Source: Flavobacteriaceae bacterium | GTDB lineage: Bacteria > Bacteroidota > Bacteroidia > Flavobacteriales > Flavobacteriaceae | Direction of reading: 5' to 3' | DNA length: 5,337 nt | NCBI GenBank assembly: GCA_947482805.1 | Contig: CANKLK010000145.1 | Span: 1-5,337 of the forward strand | Shown: piece by piece, positions 4,702 to 5,337 of the stretch | How positions within the stretch are numbered: the first letter of the stretch is position 1 | Layout: the number at the start of each line of letters is the position of its first letter | Notes under the pieces: model-generated | The model's database searches: none | What the model was told of the DNA's origin: nothing | Seen by the model: the letters and a program-made list of their open reading frames with translations, nothing else | Position numbers and translations under genes: made by a program

Positions 4702-5337
4702 ATGAACTGGAATACCTATATCAAGAGTTTTCAATCCTATCTCAAAATTGAACGCGGGTTGTCTAAAAACACCGTTGCAAATTATAGCTTTGATTTGGAG
4801 CGTTTGTCTAAGTTTTTACTTGAAAATGAAATAAGCATTTCTCCCGAAAAGATAAACGAAGAAACTATTCAACAGTTTATATATGCTGTTTCCAAAGAAG
4901 TAAACGCTCGTTCACAAGCTCGAATTATTTCCGGTTTAAAAAGCTTTTTTTCGTATCTCATTTTTGAAGATTATCGAACTGATAATCCAATGGAGTTAAT
5001 TGAAGCACCAAGATTAGGCAGAAAACTTCCTGATACACTTTCTATTGACGATATAGATAATCTGATTGCAGCTATTGATTTGTCAACTCCTGAGGGCGAA
5101 AGAAACAGGGCCATACTTGAAACTTTGTATGGTTGTGGACTTCGAGTTTCTGAAATTACTTCGTTGAAAATTTCTGATTTGTTTTTTGATGAAGGTTTTA
5201 TCAAAATAACCGGAAAAGGTAACAAACAGCGATTTGTTCCCTTAGCCAATGCAACACAAAAGTATATAGAATTATACAAAGACACAACCAGAAATCATAT
5301 GACAATTGTGAAAGGTTATGAAGACACTTTGTTTTTA
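4702..5337 (+). CDS. xerD: Tyrosine recombinase XerD (partial, 3' end beyond window)
   Basis: The frame is open from the ATG at 4702 to the window edge, giving 212 of about 300 residues. XerD works with XerC, or alone in some lineages, to resolve chromosome dimers at the dif site near cell division. The N-terminal SAM-like DNA-binding domain (about 5-95) shows YLKIERGLSKNTVANYSFDLERL (13-35) and SGLKSFFSYL (77-86), followed by NPMELIEAPRLGRKLPDTLS (95-114). The catalytic domain has GCGLRVSEITSL with catalytic Arg148 and ITGKGNKQRFVPL with the beta-hairpin Lys172, both at the numbering of E. coli XerD. The later HxxR, His/Trp and Tyr residues lie outside the window. The order within this family, and the conserved Bacteroidota context next to aroQ, favour XerD over XerC, though sequence alone does not settle it. 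Its composition is less AT-rich than the preceding accessory genes. No own promoter consensus was found in the 26 bases between the terminator and the start. Confidence 0.93.
   Translation, partial: MNWNTYIKSFQSYLKIERGLSKNTVANYSFDLERLSKFLLENEISISPEKINEETIQQFIYAVSKEVNARSQARIISGLKSFFSYLIFEDYRTDNPMELIEAPRLGRKLPDTLSIDDIDNLIAAIDLSTPEGERNRAILETLYGCGLRVSEITSLKISDLFFDEGFIKITGKGNKQRFVPLANATQKYIELYKDTTRNHMTIVKGYEDTLFL

Noticed and set aside
4971..5285. Minus-strand frame of 104 codons
   Set aside because: It is antisense to xerD, whose catalytic motifs lie on the plus strand in this stretch.
1..5337. CRISPR array, tRNA, rRNA, insertion sequence transposase or dif site
   Set aside because: No regularly spaced repeats, cloverleaf, rRNA-like segment, transposase motif or convincing dif-like arms could be seen.

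Overview
The window looks like a chromosomal segment from a low-GC Bacteroidota bacterium, most likely a Flavobacterium or close relative. The evidence is AT-rich DNA, TAnnTTTG-type -7 promoter elements, many short MKK...Q signal peptides, a TonB-receptor-type N-terminus, PorT-like outer-membrane barrels, and the housekeeping genes aroQ and xerD facing away from each other. The genus is inferred from this style, not from a database match.

Layout. Positions 1-132 (minus) hold the N-terminus of a secreted protein with a carboxypeptidase-regulatory-like domain, probably a TonB-dependent receptor. Positions 133-277 are a gene-free spacer of degenerate CACAGAGAT-type repeats. Positions 278-691 (minus) hold intact aroQ (type II 3-dehydroquinate dehydratase). 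A strong hairpin terminator at 715-745 separates it from a minus-strand pair: a TM2-domain protein (1088-1447) followed by a DUF2752 protein (765-1079). Divergent from that pair, and sharing a compact promoter region, is a very AT-rich secreted protein of unknown function (1503-2387).

At 2420-2475 the first 17 codons of aroQ, plus 5 upstream bases, occur a second time in the same orientation (55 of 56 bases identical). They are cut off and run into unrelated sequence. The two copies are direct repeats 1779 bp apart and bracket exactly the TM2/DUF2752/secreted-protein block. The simplest reading is that this block was inserted into the 5' end of aroQ, with the start of the gene supplied again on the aroQ-proximal side and the old start left as a remnant.

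Positions 2476-2761 are gene-free, with several GTTGTT/AACAAC inverted repeats and a candidate promoter. Then, on the plus strand, come an outer-membrane barrel protein with its own terminator (2762-3475) and a two-gene unit of a lipoprotein (3626-4108) and a small PorT-like barrel (4132-4626) ending in a terminator. The window closes with the first 212 codons of xerD (4702 to the edge).

Functionally, aroQ (shikimate pathway) and xerD (chromosome dimer resolution) are core genes. Most products between them are predicted to be exported or membrane-bound, which fits an accessory envelope-gene island between conserved anchors. No recombinase other than XerD, no CRISPR array, and no tRNA or rRNA is visible.
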